A stretch of 57,289 bases of DNA, from NCBI GenBank assembly GCA_025924515.1, contig JAICIE010000008.1, forward strand, positions 1 to 57,289. The letters are read 5' to 3'. A model generated the notes under the pieces. It made no database searches. It was not told the origin of the DNA and was given only the letters and a program-made list of their open reading frames with translations. The stretch comes from Jatrophihabitans sp. (GTDB taxonomy: Bacteria > Actinomycetota > Actinomycetes > Mycobacteriales > Jatrophihabitantaceae). Positions 24,116 to 32,566 of the stretch are shown here, in pieces. Positions within the stretch are counted from its first letter, which is position 1. The number at the start of each line of letters is the position of its first letter. A program made the translations under genes and the position numbers.

Positions 24116-24889
24116 ATGACAACGACGTTCGACGAGTTGGTGCACGAGGCGGAGACCGTAGACGTTTCTGGTTGGGACTTCGGGTGGTTGGCAGGTCGTG
24201 CCACTGAACAGCGCCCGTCCTGGGGTTATCAGCGGCAAATCGAACGACGACTCGCCGGCGTATCCGCGGCGCTCGATATCCAGACCGGTGGAGGGGAAGT
24301 ACTGGCCGGAGTTTCCGCGTTTCCCACGTTGATGGCGGCTACCGAATCGTGGCCTCCAAATGTCGCTTTAGCGACGCAGCGGTTGCACCCTCGTGGCGTG
24401 GTGGTGGTTGCCGACCCCGATGAGCCCCCGTTGCCCTTCGCAGAGGCAGCTTTCGACCTCGTCCTCAGTCGCCACCCTGCATCGTTGTGGTGGGACGAAA
24501 TCTTTCGCGTGCTGAGGCCAGGCGGAACGTACTTCGCTCAGCATGTCGGACCACGAAGCAACGCAGATCTTTACGAGCGCTTCCTGGGGCCGGACCCGGT
24601 GACCGGTCCACTTCATGTTCGACATCCTGACGCCGAGACGTCCGCCGCTCGGGTCGCCGGCTTCGACATCAAGGACGTTCGCATGGAACGGTTGCGCATC
24701 GAGTTCTTCGACATCGGGGCGATCGTGTATTTTCTTCGCAAGGTGGTCTGGACCGTTCCCGATTTCTCGGTCAGTCGATATCGCGAACAGTTGCGGGATT
24801 TGCACGACCTCATCGAAGCGGAGGGTCATTTCACCTCGCATTCATCGCGGGTGCTGATCGAGGCGACCAAGCCCGACCGAACCGGCTGA
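24116..24889 (+). CDS. SAM-dependent methyltransferase (class I)
   Basis: A 257-aa cytoplasmic protein. ATG 24116 is chosen over GTG 24107; no Shine-Dalgarno is visible, and a TATCGT at 24104-24109 would give a nearly leaderless message. The Rossmann glycine motif is LDIQTGGGEVLAGV, followed by the acidic VVVADPDEPPLPFAEAAFDLV (read in two parts) and the post-IV motif EIFRVLRPGGTYFAQHVG. Third-position GC looks somewhat lower than in neighbours, hinting at separate acquisition. The substrate is unknown and there is no operon partner. Confidence 0.82.
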   Translation: MTTTFDELVHEAETVDVSGWDFGWLAGRATEQRPSWGYQRQIERRLAGVSAALDIQTGGGEVLAGVSAFPTLMAATESWPPNVALATQRLHPRGVVVVADPDEPPLPFAEAAFDLVLSRHPASLWWDEIFRVLRPGGTYFAQHVGPRSNADLYERFLGPDPVTGPLHVRHPDAETSAARVAGFDIKDVRMERLRIEFFDIGAIVYFLRKVVWTVPDFSVSRYREQLRDLHDLIEAEGHFTSHSSRVLIEATKPDRTG

Positions 24890-24918
24890 CCAAGGACACC
24901 GGACCGTCGGGAGGAGGA

Positions 24919-25240
24919 ATGTTCACGCGTTCCCGTCCGGAGCATGTCGGTAGGTTCGGCTGGCAGGCTGGCTCGCCGACCGGCGCGCCCCCGGTTCGCA
25001 ATCCTGGCCGGCGTCACGAGCCTGCTCGCAGCCGGTGTGCTGCCTTCTACGGCTCTCGGCGACTCGACAGTCCTGCCGGCACGTGTTCTGGGCCGGTCGT
25101 CCTCGGCGCCGCCGCGGTCGCGGCCCAGTCGCGCGGCCGACCGGGCCAAGTCAGGACATCGGCCGCAGGCAGGATGCCGGTTGCAGAGGCGGCTGTCGGT
25201 TCAAGGAGGTTGGTTGCTACGCCCAGGATCAATCGGGCCG
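24919..25240 (+). pseudogene. frameshifted exported-protein remnant
   Basis: GGAGGAGGA precedes an ATG at 24919, whose frame (MFTRSRPEHVG) soon becomes Arg/Pro-rich. In another frame, from about 24990, a clear signal-peptide core appears (RFAILAGVTSLLAAGVLPST). A single frameshift would join the basic start to this core. No mature domain is recognised before the antisense STAS gene. Confidence 0.35.
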
Positions 25241-25270
25241 ACGGGGTCGCCCGTTCCGATTTGGGACCAG

Positions 25271-25600
25271 TCAGAGGTCGGGTTCGGGCCTGTCGCTCAG
25301 CGCGATCACGGTGTCCAGAGCAGTGATCTTCAACATGGAAGCCATACGCGGGGGGACCGCGCGCAGCGTAAGGAGCGTCCCGCCCGTAGTGGCGGCGTTG
25401 TTGAGGGTCACCAGCGCGCCGAGCCCGCTGGAATCGATGAACGTCACGGCCGCGACGTCGATAGCCACAGACCGGCCGTCAGCCTGAGCGATCGCCTCGA
25501 GTCCGCGCTCGCAGAACTCATCGACAGTGACGATGTCGACCTCACCGGTCACCACCAGCACGATGGCCTCGGCCTCGTCGTGCGTGTCGATCCTGAACAT
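25271..25600 (-). CDS. STAS-domain anti-anti-sigma factor (RsbV/SpoIIAA-like)
   Basis: A 109-aa cytoplasmic protein with start ATG 25598-25600. The STAS fold is clear: VLVVTGEVDIVTV, VAIDVAAVTFIDSSGLGALV with the phosphorylatable Ser57/Ser58, and the C-terminal ITALDTVIALSD. When dephosphorylated it would bind the anti-sigma kinase encoded divergently at 25703 and release the sigma factor. The 102-bp divergent region holds a SigF/SigB-like promoter pointing to the kinase gene. Confidence 0.9.
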   Translation of the reverse strand: MFRIDTHDEAEAIVLVVTGEVDIVTVDEFCERGLEAIAQADGRSVAIDVAAVTFIDSSGLGALVTLNNAATTGGTLLTLRAVPPRMASMLKITALDTVIALSDRPEPDL

Positions 25601-25613
25601 CGGCCGGACCCCC

Positions 25614-25640
25614 GTTTCGGGCGGTGCTTCGAGTGGGTAG
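25614..25640 (+). promoter_or_regulatory. SigF/SigB-type promoter candidate
   Basis: GTTT at 25614-25617 and GGGTAG at 25635-25640 are separated by 17 bp, matching the actinobacterial SigF/SigB-type pattern GTTT-N15-17-GGGTA. It lies 62 bp upstream of the anti-sigma kinase gene, consistent with the autoregulation usual for such modules. Confidence 0.5.
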
Positions 25641-25702
25641 ATGCGCACCCGACCCGTTCGGCACCGAGCGGAACGATTACCCCAAAGGCGGGAAGCACGG
25701 GA

Positions 25703-26089
25703 ATGCCGCTTTCCGCAGAGTACCCTCTGGGCTGCGACGCGGCTGCCCCCGGCGAAGCCCGTGCGTGGATACGGCATGCGCTGCTCGCCCTCGATGAACG
25801 TCAGATCGACGAGGTGGTCGTCGACGCCGCCTTGCTGATCGTCAGCGAGCTGGTCACCAACGCCGTCCGTAGCGGCTGCCGGACAGCACACCTGACCTGC
25901 CAACTCGACCCGCCATGCCTCACTGTGGCCGTCACCGACGACGGGGCGGGCTGGCCGGAACTGAAAAACCCCACTCCCGTCGACACCAGCGGACGCGGGC
26001 TGCGGATCGTCACCCAACTCGCGCACCGCAGCGGGGTCGACCGCGTCGACGGCGGAAAACGGGTCTGGGCACAACTCCTGATGGAGTAA
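25703..26089 (+). CDS. anti-sigma factor serine kinase (RsbW-like, HATPase_c)
   Basis: A 128-aa GHKL-type ATPase. ATG 25703 has GGAAG 8 bp upstream. The N box is LIVSELVTNAVRSG (Glu49, Asn53), the G1 box DDGAGWP (79-85) and the G2 region GRGLRIV (97-103). It would hold a stress sigma factor inactive and phosphorylate the STAS partner encoded divergently. No sigma factor gene is adjacent, so the target is elsewhere. Confidence 0.9.
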   Translation: MPLSAEYPLGCDAAAPGEARAWIRHALLALDERQIDEVVVDAALLIVSELVTNAVRSGCRTAHLTCQLDPPCLTVAVTDDGAGWPELKNPTPVDTSGRGLRIVTQLAHRSGVDRVDGGKRVWAQLLME

Positions 26090-26469
26090 TGCCTGCCCGA
26101 CCGGTTCACCGGCAACGGGCAGGCCATGACCCGCGCGCAGGAAGGGCGATGCCCAGAGCTCGCTGGTCATGCGGCTCCCTGCGCTGCCGAAGGCCAGGAC
26201 CTCGCTGAGTGATCAAACCAGACACCTCCGGCCGCACAACCCCAGCCGGGCGCCAGACCCGTCGCCCACTGCTTTGGCGGCGTCATCGTCGCCCGTCTCG
26301 CCGCCCGCACCGGGGCAGATGCCGTCAACGGGCGAGCGCATGCGCGAGCACCTGCACATGGACCAGCGCGCCGACCCGCGCCGCTCCTGCGAGCACATCC
26401 TCACCTCGGCGTCGGCCCGCCCAGCGTCCTCGTCCTCGGTCGAAACGTTCGGTGCCCTATCGTCGCCAG
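26090..26469. other. intergenic, no gene seen
   Basis: About 380 bases between the anti-sigma kinase and the phosphatase. Frames are Arg/Pro-rich with no ribosome binding site. It probably carries the phosphatase promoter; an upstream in-frame start for that gene cannot be excluded. Confidence 0.4.
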
Positions 26470-27696
26470 GTGACATCGTCGCGGCACGGTTGGGAGCTGT
26501 CTGACGCGTTGGAGGCCGTTGAGTCGGCCTCGCCGGTCGACGCGGTCAACGCTGTCACCGGCAAGCTTGCGAAGGCGCTCGGCACCGACCGAGTGGTGTT
26601 CCTGATTGCCGACCTCGCCGGTCGGGCCGTCGTCAGGCTCACGCGAGGCGGGCGGGGCGGATCGGACGCGCGCCGTCTCGGTGCGGAGTCGGCGGAGACC
26701 GTCCCCCTCACCGACCAGGTGATCGGCACAGTGTTGTCCGAGCAACGAGTGGTGACGGTCGCCGAGCCCGACGGATGGCGCGTGCTCTCGCCGGTGACCC
26801 AGCGCGGCGAGGTCGTCGGCGTCCTCGAGGTGTTCCTCGGCTCGCAACCGGACGACGACGCGGTCGAGCTCATCAGGAGGGCCGCGCATATCCTCGCGTT
26901 CGCCATCATCGCCAACCGGCGGCACACGGACCTGTTCGAATGGGGTCAGCGCACCACTCGGCTGGAATTGAGCGCGGAGATCCAGCGACGGCTGCTTCCC
27001 GGCGCGTTCACGTGCGAGGGCGGCGCCTTCACGGTGTCCGCGTGGCTCGAGCCGGCCGCGACGATCGCGGGCGACACCTTCGACTACTCGGTGGAGCGTG
27101 AAGCGCTGCATGTGTCCGTGACCGACGCGATGGGGCACGGAGTGCCGAGCGCGCTCACCGCAACCCTCTGCGTCGCCAGCCTGCGCAACGCGCGACGTGC
27201 CGGTGCGTCCTTGCTCGAGCAGGCGGCTGCGGCAGACGAGGCTGTACGCGTCTACGCCAAGGACTCGTTCGTGACGGGTCTGCTCGGCCGCGTCGATCTT
27301 GAGACTGGCGTGCTGGCGTTGGTCAACGCCGGACACGTGCCACCACATCTGCTGCGCAAGGGTGAGATCATTCCCGTAGAGCTGCCAATCGATCTGCCGT
27401 TCGGCCTCAACATCGGGCGGGAATATCGTTGCACCGAGCTGCAATTGGAAGGCGGTGACCGGTTCGTGATAGTCACCGACGGCATGCTGGAACGCCAAGC
27501 CCACGTGCTGCCGCTCACCGGATTACTCGAGCAAACCCGGGCGCTGCATCCCCGCGAGGCCGCGCGACAGATCGCCGACGCCGTGCTCGAGGTCGCGGGT
27601 CCCCAGCTGGCCGACGACGCTACGATCTTCGTGCTTGACTGGCACGGAGACCACGGACGTGAACGTGACAGCACGGCTGGCGCCGACCGTCAGTAA
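26470..27696 (+). CDS. PP2C-type (SpoIIE/RsbU) serine phosphatase with GAF-like sensor domain
   Basis: A 408-aa protein with start GTG 26470, matching where family similarity begins (ELSDALEAVESASPVDAV); no strong Shine-Dalgarno is visible, so the start is approximate. A GAF-like domain (about 20-150) precedes the phosphatase core: the IQRRLLPGAF linker motif (171-180), metal-binding Asp202 (IAGDTFDYS), Asp219 (VTDAMGHG), NAGHVPPHLL, VTDGMLE and a final ADDATIFVL. It would dephosphorylate the STAS antagonist in response to a signal at the GAF domain, completing the partner-switching set with the 25271 and 25703 genes. Confidence 0.88.
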   Translation: MTSSRHGWELSDALEAVESASPVDAVNAVTGKLAKALGTDRVVFLIADLAGRAVVRLTRGGRGGSDARRLGAESAETVPLTDQVIGTVLSEQRVVTVAEPDGWRVLSPVTQRGEVVGVLEVFLGSQPDDDAVELIRRAAHILAFAIIANRRHTDLFEWGQRTTRLELSAEIQRRLLPGAFTCEGGAFTVSAWLEPAATIAGDTFDYSVEREALHVSVTDAMGHGVPSALTATLCVASLRNARRAGASLLEQAAAADEAVRVYAKDSFVTGLLGRVDLETGVLALVNAGHVPPHLLRKGEIIPVELPIDLPFGLNIGREYRCTELQLEGGDRFVIVTDGMLERQAHVLPLTGLLEQTRALHPREAARQIADAVLEVAGPQLADDATIFVLDWHGDHGRERDSTAGADRQ

Positions 27697-27885
27697 CCGA
27701 GAGCTGCGCTGCTTCGCAGGCGGTAGAGGACGGACGGCAGCGCGCCGCCCGCTTGATAGCTCCCGGCAGGGCGACGACACCTCCGACCCGTGATCAACGG
27801 CGCAGCTGAGCCCGCTGATGACGAAGGCGGAGTTGGGACGCCGTCGGGATCCGTCACAGGCATCGGAGCTGGTCTCGCACTGACT

Positions 27886-28716
27886 TCATGCCGGCGTGCG
27901 CCGCAGCAGGTGCTGCACGCCGGCGGCCGCTTTCCGGGAGTTCGGCAGCCAGTCGAGCCGGCCGCCCCTGAACGCCTCCGCAGCCTCGAGCGCGGCGCCG
28001 TAGGCGAGGAACGCCAACGCACCGCCCACCGAGACCCGGGCAACACCTGCGTCCGCGAGCTCGGCCACCGGTGGCAGGCCGGGCACCGCAAGGACGTTGA
28101 CGGGGACATCGACGGCGGCGACGACCTCGCGGACCTGGTCGACGTTGGCGATGCCGGGCGCGTAGACGACATCGGCGCCGGCACGTGCGTAAGCCTGCAA
28201 CCGGGCGATGGTGTTTCCGAGGTCGGCGCGGCCGTGCAGGAAGTTCTCGGCCCGGGCGGTGAGTACGACCGGGTTGGCACCGGCGTGCGCGGCGGCCGCC
28301 GCGGCTGCAATCCGCTCGACCGCGTGGTCGAACCGGTAGATCTCGTCGCCGCGGCCCGAGGCGTCCTCGATCGAGACACCGGCGAGGCCGACTGCGCGGG
28401 CGGCGGCGACTGTGTCGGCGACCCCCGCCGGGTCGTCGGCGAAACCGTTCTCGAGGTCGGCGCTGACCGGCAGGTCGGTCGCGGCGACGAGCGCGGCGGC
28501 GTGCGCGAGCGTGACGTCGCGCCCGAGGGTGCCGTCCAGCCCGCCGGCAGCCGCCGCGGCTCCGCTGCTGGTCGAGGCGAGCGCCCGGAACCCCATCGCG
28601 GCGAACAGCCGGGCCGACCCGACATCCCACGCGTTCGGCAGCAGCAGCGGGTCGCCGGAGCGGTGCAGGGCGAGAAACGACGTCACGCCTGCGAGCGTCC
28701 CATCCGACGCCGACAT
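27886..28716 (-). CDS. isocitrate lyase/PEP mutase family protein
   Basis: A 276-aa TIM-barrel protein. ATG 28714-28716 (MSASDGTLAG) is the probable start; longer frames lack a better site. Family signatures are LLPNAWDVGSARL (Asp31), the Mg-binding region SADLENG (Asp87, Glu89) and SIEDASG. VLTARAENFL and YARAGADVVYAPG follow. The KKCGH catalytic loop of true isocitrate lyases is absent, so it is probably a 2-methylisocitrate-lyase-like or oxaloacetate-hydrolase-like member. It stands alone. Confidence 0.88.
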   Translation of the reverse strand: MSASDGTLAGVTSFLALHRSGDPLLLPNAWDVGSARLFAAMGFRALASTSSGAAAAAGGLDGTLGRDVTLAHAAALVAATDLPVSADLENGFADDPAGVADTVAAARAVGLAGVSIEDASGRGDEIYRFDHAVERIAAAAAAAHAGANPVVLTARAENFLHGRADLGNTIARLQAYARAGADVVYAPGIANVDQVREVVAAVDVPVNVLAVPGLPPVAELADAGVARVSVGGALAFLAYGAALEAAEAFRGGRLDWLPNSRKAAAGVQHLLRRTPA

Positions 28717-29019
28717 CGCGCCAAGCGCGATGACCTCCCGGGACTCGGCGTCGACGGTCCCACCTGCCGTGGCTGTAGCCCCGAGTAGCCGAGCGCTGAT
28801 GCACCCGCGAGGTAACGGACGTGACCCGCGACTGCCCCGATGGCTGACGATCAACCCGGTAGGGATAGCCGGGGCACGAATGTGGGGACCAGTGCGCGCC
28901 GCTGGCTGTGCCATGGTGTCGAGGAACGAATGGCGGGCTCCGCGCGCCTCGGGCGGAACATTCCCGGCCGCCCGCCCGTGGTCACGACCGGGCCGGGTTC
29001 GGTTGTAGCGTTCCGATCC
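28717..29019. other. divergent intergenic region
   Basis: About 300 bases between the leftward PEP-mutase-family gene and the rightward nitroreductase. Open frames extend from both genes but lack good start sites. Nothing else is recognised. Confidence 0.4.
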
Positions 29020-29544
29020 GTGGGCCTAGCGAGTGAGCTCGGCTACCGGTACCCCGAGCCGAACGGACTTCAACGGCTGGTGCAGTCGTTCGCGTCGAGC
29101 CGGTTCGGTGCGCGGCTGACACCGAGAACCCTCGTGCCACTCGACACATGGACGGCCCGGATCACTCACGGCCGCGTGAGTCTGCCGGTCGCCTTGGCAG
29201 CCCTGCCCGTGGTCACGCTGGTAACAACTGGCCGCAAGAGCGGTCTGCCACGCGAGCATCATCTCCTGGCCATCCCTCATGAGGATGACCTTGCGCTCAT
29301 CGGAACCAACTTCGGTCAACCCGGCACTCCGGCCTGGACGCTGAATTTGAAGGCAAACCCTCGCGCGACAGTGTCGTACGGCGGCGTCACTCGCAACGTC
29401 TCCGCGCGGCCCGCGCTGACCGGCGAACAGACCGAGATCCTGGCGACCGCGGCAACGAAGTTCTCCGGCGCCGCCGAGTACGAGCAACGCCTCCAAGGCC
29501 GCCGGCCGCTCGCCGTGTTCGTCCTCGAGACAGCGCGTGACTAG
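29020..29544 (+). CDS. nitroreductase/deazaflavin (F420)-dependent oxidoreductase family protein
   Basis: A 174-aa protein with start GTG 29020; an upstream in-frame GTG cannot be excluded. The split-barrel flavin-binding signature is clear: VVTLVTTGRKSGLPREHHLL, ALIGTNFGQPGTPAWTLNL and KANPRATVSY, followed by LETARD at the end. This matches the Ddn/F420H2-dependent nitroreductase family of actinobacteria. It would reduce quinones or other acceptors using F420H2. It is monocistronic. Confidence 0.88.
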   Translation: MGLASELGYRYPEPNGLQRLVQSFASSRFGARLTPRTLVPLDTWTARITHGRVSLPVALAALPVVTLVTTGRKSGLPREHHLLAIPHEDDLALIGTNFGQPGTPAWTLNLKANPRATVSYGGVTRNVSARPALTGEQTEILATAATKFSGAAEYEQRLQGRRPLAVFVLETARD

Positions 29545-29684
29545 CACTTGCTCCTGATTCCGCGACGATGCTCGTGCGCTGTGTCGGATGACGATCCACC
29601 ATCGGGACCCGAGCGATATCGGTGTGGCTCTGGCGCCGTTCCCATCGCGTCGCGGGTCCTCGCTCGTTCTCGCCAGTTCAGCTA

Positions 29685-29713
29685 TTGCGGTCGTTCAACC
29701 GAGGGGGGATAAT
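29685..29713 (+). promoter_or_regulatory. housekeeping-type promoter
   Basis: TTGCGG at 29685-29690 and GATAAT at 29708-29713 with a 17-bp spacer closely match -35/-10 elements. The -10 ends 21 bp before ATG 29735, leaving just enough leader for the AAGGGAGG ribosome binding site. Confidence 0.6.
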
Positions 29714-29734
29714 GCCCCGACCAAGGGAGGGCCC

Positions 29735-30022
29735 ATGACAGTTTCACTCGCTGCTCGTGCTGCGACCGTCGTCGGCGGATGTGCAATGTTGCTCACCGCC
29801 ATAGCAGGACCCGCAGACGCAGCAACTCCGGTTGGCGTCTGCACCAACAGCTACGACCCCTACACCTTGACCCAACTTGCCTTCGATCCTGCCGCGCAGG
29901 CCATATTTTCCGAGCTCGACACGAACGGTGACGGCGTCGTCTGCTTCAAGTTCTATCCGAACGGGCCGCATGCCGGGCACTACGGCAACCTCGTCGATGA
30001 CAAGGCCGCGCCGCATACATAA
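29735..30022 (+). CDS. small secreted EF-hand-like protein
   Basis: A 95-aa protein. ATG 29735 is preceded by AAGGGAGG. The signal peptide ends near PADAATP. The mature chain of about 65 residues contains a single calcium-loop-like sequence DTNGDGVVC, two Cys (GVCTN and VVCFK) likely forming a disulfide, and a Pro/Gly/His-rich C-terminus. Related small secreted proteins with one DxNxDG loop are common in actinobacteria; their function is unknown. A good promoter lies directly upstream. Confidence 0.8.
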   Translation: MTVSLAARAATVVGGCAMLLTAIAGPADAATPVGVCTNSYDPYTLTQLAFDPAAQAIFSELDTNGDGVVCFKFYPNGPHAGHYGNLVDDKAAPHT

Positions 30023-30469
30023 ACGTTCACGCGTGTTCGGTCTAGCTCACGGCGTCGCCAAAGCCGCGCCCATGCCGACCGCGTTTCTGGAGACGTCCCT
30101 CATTGGTGCCGCGTGAGCACCGGAAAGGATCTCGCCGACCCGCGCTTCCGTGGTGCGCCCGGGGATCCGCGTCCCAAACGCTGACCTGGGTCGCGGCGGA
30201 CGTGGCCGACCAGGTCAGCCGGGTCGCTCGCCTTGCGCAATATCCGCAAATGCCGACGAGCGTTTCTCGCGGAGATCGCAACCAGCTACGGGTCGAGCGG
30301 TATGTGAACTTGAATTGTCTCAGGCGCGTTTCGAGGTGCCACACCATCAGGGGCTCGAACGTCCGAGGCGACGTCGGCTGCTACCGGGCCGCCCTGACTT
30401 CGTCGCGGCTGCTCCCACCTAAACCCAGCGTTCCGCCTGCCGAGGTTGCCGCCCGCTTCACCCCGCTGC
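30023..30469. other. intergenic, no gene seen
   Basis: About 450 bases downstream of the small secreted protein. No frame resembles a protein, and no clear terminator was found. Confidence 0.4.
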
Positions 30470-30880
30470 TACGACAGGGAAGCGATCAAGGTCTCCCGCC
30501 TTCCGTACAAACGGCGCCTCGCGGTGCAGGATGTACTCGTCGGCGCCGAGCGTCTTCACCCGCGAGCCGATCACCGCGGCCGGTCCGCCGTTCCGCCCCG
30601 GTTCCGACCGTGCGCCACAGCGTGCGCCAATCCACCCGCGGATGCCGAGCCAGTGCCGAGACGGTGGTGTCATTGCAGGCGAGCGCGTCGGCCGCCCACC
30701 GGGTCGCGCAGCCCGCCGGCCGATAAAGGTCATGCTCTTCTGACGAGGTTTGTCGGGGACAGTGAGTCCCGGCGTATCGCCAGATCCCGCGTCGGTCTCG
30801 ACCGTGATCTGGACCTTCTGGTGACCGCGCTGCACGCGGAGCACATGCATGCCGTCGGTTTTGAAAATGGCATCGGCGCC
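30470..30880 (-). pseudogene. ISL3-family transposase relic
   Basis: Pieces of an ISL3 transposase appear in order on the minus strand. First is HVLRVQRGHQKVQITVETDA. The zinc-finger region is deleted. In a second frame follow SSEEHDLYRPAG, NDTTVSALARHPRVDWRTLW and RTVGTGAERR. Back in the first frame comes RVKTLGADEYILHR, the start of the DDE domain (normally GVKTLGVDEHxW). At least two frameshifts and one internal deletion are needed, and the catalytic C-terminal half is gone. Confidence 0.75.
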
Positions 30881-31362
30881 GGCAGGACGCCTTACGGTCG
30901 TCCACGTCGGGGTCTTCAATTCGGTCAGGGTGCTGCGTCGCTCCTGATCGTGACGACCCCGAGGCTCATCTCCCCGCGACGCCACGCTCCGGAGCCCTCA
31001 CCGACGCCTAAATCCGAAGAGCTTTGTACAACTGCCGTGGTATTCGTGCCCGGCTACACCGAATAGGGAGAATCGGCACCCGTGGGCGCGCGGGTGCGCC
31101 GCGGGTATGAGCGGTCAGATGCGGGGTCGCCCTCTCTGTCCGATGCAGGACACGGTGATCACGCTAGTAAGTAAGTAGCATCGGCGGGGCTCGAAACACC
31201 GCCTCGCCGCCGAAGTCCTGGGGCCGCGCTACGCTGGCTTTTCCGCAGTCAAGGCAATCAAGCCATTGTGATGGGGCCCGTGATAAGCGTAGAGTCTCGT
31301 CCTTCCCGCGATCCAGCCAGCACTTGTCAAGAACTTCCGTTCAACCAGCCGCAGGAGGACCC
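30881..31362. other. intergenic, no gene seen
   Basis: About 480 bases between the transposase relic and the next secreted-protein gene. It should include that gene's promoter. No conserved frame was found. Confidence 0.4.
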
Positions 31363-31746
31363 ATGAAACGTCATCTGAGAATGCGCACGGTGCTCGCCGG
31401 TCTTGCGGTCGGAGCTGCGGTGAGCGGATTGACATTCGGAACTGGGGGTCTCGCCAACGCGGAGTCGGGTGCAGGATCGGTGGTGATTCGTCAGTTTTCC
31501 TGCTTCGTCAGCCTTCCCCCGGCGCCTTTCCTAGAAACTTCGGCGAAGACCCAAACAGTGATCACCCCTAGCGGTGCCACCGCCTTGACTTGCCACTTCA
31601 ATGGTCCCCGCATCAGCGACACCCTGCGTGCCCAGGGGTTCACCTGTGGGACGTTCCTTGGCGTAACGACCGACAGCCGGTTCGTGTACACGCCGAGCGG
31701 CCAGGCGACCCTGGTCTGCGTGGCAACGCCGATGTCCTCCGCTTAG
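31363..31746 (+). CDS. small secreted Cys-containing protein of unknown function
   Basis: A 127-aa protein. ATG 31363 has GCAGGAGG 4 bp upstream. The signal peptide (MKRHLRMRTVLAGLAVGAAV) cleaves near LANAES. The mature domain of about 95 residues has four Cys (QFSCFV, LTCHFN, FTCGTF, LVCVAT), probably two disulfides, and two similar stretches (VITPSGATALTC and VYTPSGQATLVC) indicating an internal repeat. The family is not recognised. Confidence 0.75.
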   Translation: MKRHLRMRTVLAGLAVGAAVSGLTFGTGGLANAESGAGSVVIRQFSCFVSLPPAPFLETSAKTQTVITPSGATALTCHFNGPRISDTLRAQGFTCGTFLGVTTDSRFVYTPSGQATLVCVATPMSSA

Positions 31747-32307
31747 CCCTTGGAGCGGTGAGCGCCGAGCACCATCATGCCCGCCGACACCGTCAGGCGT
31801 GCACGGACTACTTCCCGCCCGATTCGGAGCACCTCGCGCACTGAGTTTATTGTTTCGCCGACTATTGCAGTTCGGGCCGAGCGTTGCGCACAGTCGACCG
31901 ACTGTCGCACGACGTTTGGGGAGACGCGCATATCGGTGCACCGCGGGGATTCCAACTCCGGGCTCGCTTGCGGCGGCAACAAGACCGCAAGCTCGACACT
32001 TCGTGTCGAATGCCCCTGCACAGGACGCCACGGACTCGGTCTCAGTCGCTGGTGACCACCCGAACACACCAGACAGTCGCGGCCGTGGCGTCCAAGCTCG
32101 AGTCTCAACGCGCGCGTCGTGCGAATCGCGGGAATTTGGCGTCGTTGATGCAGACCGAGTTGGAGATCTACTGCTGTGGCGGGTCATGGGCGCAGAGGTC
32201 GAAGTAAGAGAACGTTTGCAAGCGCAAGAGTGCGGAAGGCAGTGTTCTGTACGTGCCGAGTGTGCATCTGATCACCGCCTGGGTCACGACAACAGTGGCG
32301 GCAACTG
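31747..32307. other. intergenic, no gene seen
   Basis: About 560 bases. Frames on both strands are chance-like. The right end may contain decayed upstream parts of the TIGR03032 relic. Confidence 0.4.
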
Positions 32308-32566
32308 GTGCGCTTGCCACCGTCGGCGTTCCACCGGCACCTCGCCTTCGTCGGCCTGTCCAAAATCCGCGAGACGGCCATTTTCGGCGACGCTCCGATC
32401 GCCGCGTATCACGACCGCCTCAAATGCGGACTGGAAATCATCGACGTCAGCAGCGGCAACACCGTCACGACGCTGGAATTCACCACGGGCGTCGAGGGAT
32501 CTTCGACGTCCAGATCGTTCCCGAAGCTCGATCTCTGACCTTCGGCAGTTCGCCCGGCCAGGCAGG
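32308..32566 (+). pseudogene. TIGR03032-family protein relic
   Basis: One frame reads HRHLAFVGLSKIRETAIFGD, then AAYHDRLKCGLEIIDVSSGN and TVTTLEFTTGVEG. Near 32500 a frameshift moves the continuation IFDVQIVPEARSLTFGSS into another frame. This reproduces the conserved C-terminal portion of TIGR03032 (DUF4915) proteins (family pattern: AFVGLSKIRE...LxCGxxVxDL...FxxGVxEIFDVQVLP). The N-terminal two thirds are missing. Confidence 0.75.

Noticed and set aside
24944-25702. Open frame continuous with the anti-sigma kinase, giving a 381-aa protein with signal peptide
   Set aside because: The middle section is antisense to the STAS gene and has no protein character. The kinase starts naturally at 25703, so only the first part is considered a remnant.
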